Of a DNA stretch of 60,696 nucleotides, positions 60,165-60,696 are shown piece after piece. Location: assembly GCA_031553565.1 (NCBI GenBank), contig JAVBLK010000040.1:1-60696 (forward strand), in the 5' to 3' direction. This stretch comes from JAVBLK01 sp031553565 (GTDB lineage Bacteria > Bacillota > Clostridia > Christensenellales > DUVY01). The notes below the pieces were generated by a model. It saw nothing but the letters and a program-made list of their open reading frames with translations, was not told the DNA's origin and ran no database searches. Made by a program: the position numbers and the translations under genes. Position 1 is the first letter of the stretch, and every line of letters starts with the position of its first letter.

Positions 60165-60696
60165 AGATCAAGCTACAAAGAGCATATAGGTGGATGCCTT
60201 GGCATCAGGCGCCGATGAAGGACGCGATAAGCTGCGATAAGCCGCGGTTAGCTGCAAATGAGCAAAGAGCCGCGGATCTCCGAATGCGGGAACGCACCGT
60301 CAGTAATTTGGCGGTATCATGCGATGAATCAATAGTCGTATCGAAGGGAACCCAGGGAACTGAAACATCTTAGTACCTGGAGGAAAAGAAAGTAAACAAA
60401 CGATACCTTTAGTAGTGGCGAGCGAACGAGGTAGAGCCCAAACCTTATCCGGAAACGGGTAAGGGGTTCGGACCCTTATACGTACGTACAGACCGTAGTT
60501 GAAGTCTTCTGGAAAGGGACGCAAAACAAGGTGAAAGCCCTGTAGACGAAACGGCATGTACGGCAGAGGGTATCCAGAGTACCACGGGACACGAGAAACC
60601 CTGTGGGAAGGCGGGAGGTCCATCTCCTAAGGCTAAATACGACCTGATGACCGATAGAGTATAGTACCGTGAGGGAAAGGTGAAAAGCACCCCGGG
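60165..60696 (+). rRNA. 23S ribosomal RNA, 5' part
   Basis: The sequence GATCAAGCTACAAAGAGC then ATATAGGTGGATGCCTTGGC is the conserved 23S start. Later landmarks are AGTAGTGGCGAGCGAACG, GGTGAAAGCCCTGTA and AGTACCGTGAGGGAAAGGTG. The gene runs off the window after about 530 nt of roughly 2900. It has its own promoter 590 bp upstream and no 16S gene before it. The exact 5' end is estimated from the conserved alignment. Confidence 0.96.

Noticed and set aside
60128..60373. 81-aa plus-strand ORF and two minus-strand ORFs at the right end
   Set aside because: They lie inside the 23S rRNA gene and its leader, and their sequence is explained by rRNA conservation.

Overview
The window looks like chromosome of a carbohydrate-degrading, Gram-positive-type anaerobe of the Clostridia. 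The evidence is a strong AGGAGG-type Shine-Dalgarno consensus, lipoprotein signals, an EpsG-type polysaccharide locus, a PocR-AraC regulator, a GPH-family sugar symporter, and the gene order glmU-like/prs/pth/small ORF/mfd, which matches the Firmicutes core order. A gut Christensenellales-like lineage would fit, but that is a guess from gene content, not from a phylogenetic marker. The right edge lies inside a 23S rRNA gene, a common place for contigs to break.

Layout. Positions 1-1.7 kb hold the end of an RHS-repeat protein, an overlapping DUF3592-type small membrane protein (candidate immunity gene) and a frameshifted ISL3 transposase remnant. Positions 1.9-10.2 kb hold two giant circularly permuted GH3 glycosidases flanking a lipoprotein with Ig/InlB-type repeats and a carbohydrate-binding-like end; a convergent PocR/AraC regulator follows. 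After a repeat-rich gap (11.2-12.1 kb) comes a xylose operon (xylA, xylB, GH43). Positions 16.7-26.3 kb are an AT-rich exopolysaccharide operon: initiating sugar-phosphate transferase, epimerase, five glycosyltransferases, EpsG-like polymerase and flippase. A Gfo/Idh/MocA oxidoreductase and a CPBP protease face it. An AgrA/AgrC-like LytTR two-component pair precedes a GH2 glycosidase, then a third permuted GH3 with a four-helix membrane protein. Positions 37.7-44.5 kb are an arabinose locus: divergent AraC regulator, FGGY kinase, araD, araA and GPH symporter. After a MITE-like element come two paralogous anchored proteins of unknown function. From 47.2 kb onward the genes are mostly housekeeping: nicotinamidase-like hydrolase, LDH/MDH, tcdA, DUF368 carrier, MBL hydrolase, SDR, tadA, glmU-like, prs, pth, a 52-aa ORF, mfd, and the start of 23S rRNA.

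How it works together. GH3, GH2 and GH43 enzymes would release xylose, arabinose, glucose or galactose from plant arabinoxylan and related glycans, partly at the cell surface. The GPH symporter imports sugars, and XylAB and the FGGY kinase/AraD/AraA feed the pentose phosphate pathway. The exopolysaccharide locus and the DUF368 carrier both depend on undecaprenyl phosphate.

Most unusual points: (1) a 23S rRNA gene with its own strong promoter, no 16S gene in the preceding 650 bp, and a terminator in its leader that overlaps a T-box-like core; (2) at least four genes whose predicted promoters place the transcription start on or next to the start codon (leaderless mRNAs); (3) three permuted GH3 enzymes with different anchors, two predicted to be tethered at both ends; (4) a GlmU-like protein with a ruined nucleotide-binding loop; (5) a MITE-like element with 25-bp inverted ends and a 4-bp flanking duplication; (6) a pair of anchored paralogues of unknown function sharing an upstream repeat with the LytTR operon. 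All functions are predicted by reading the sequence; no database search was possible.
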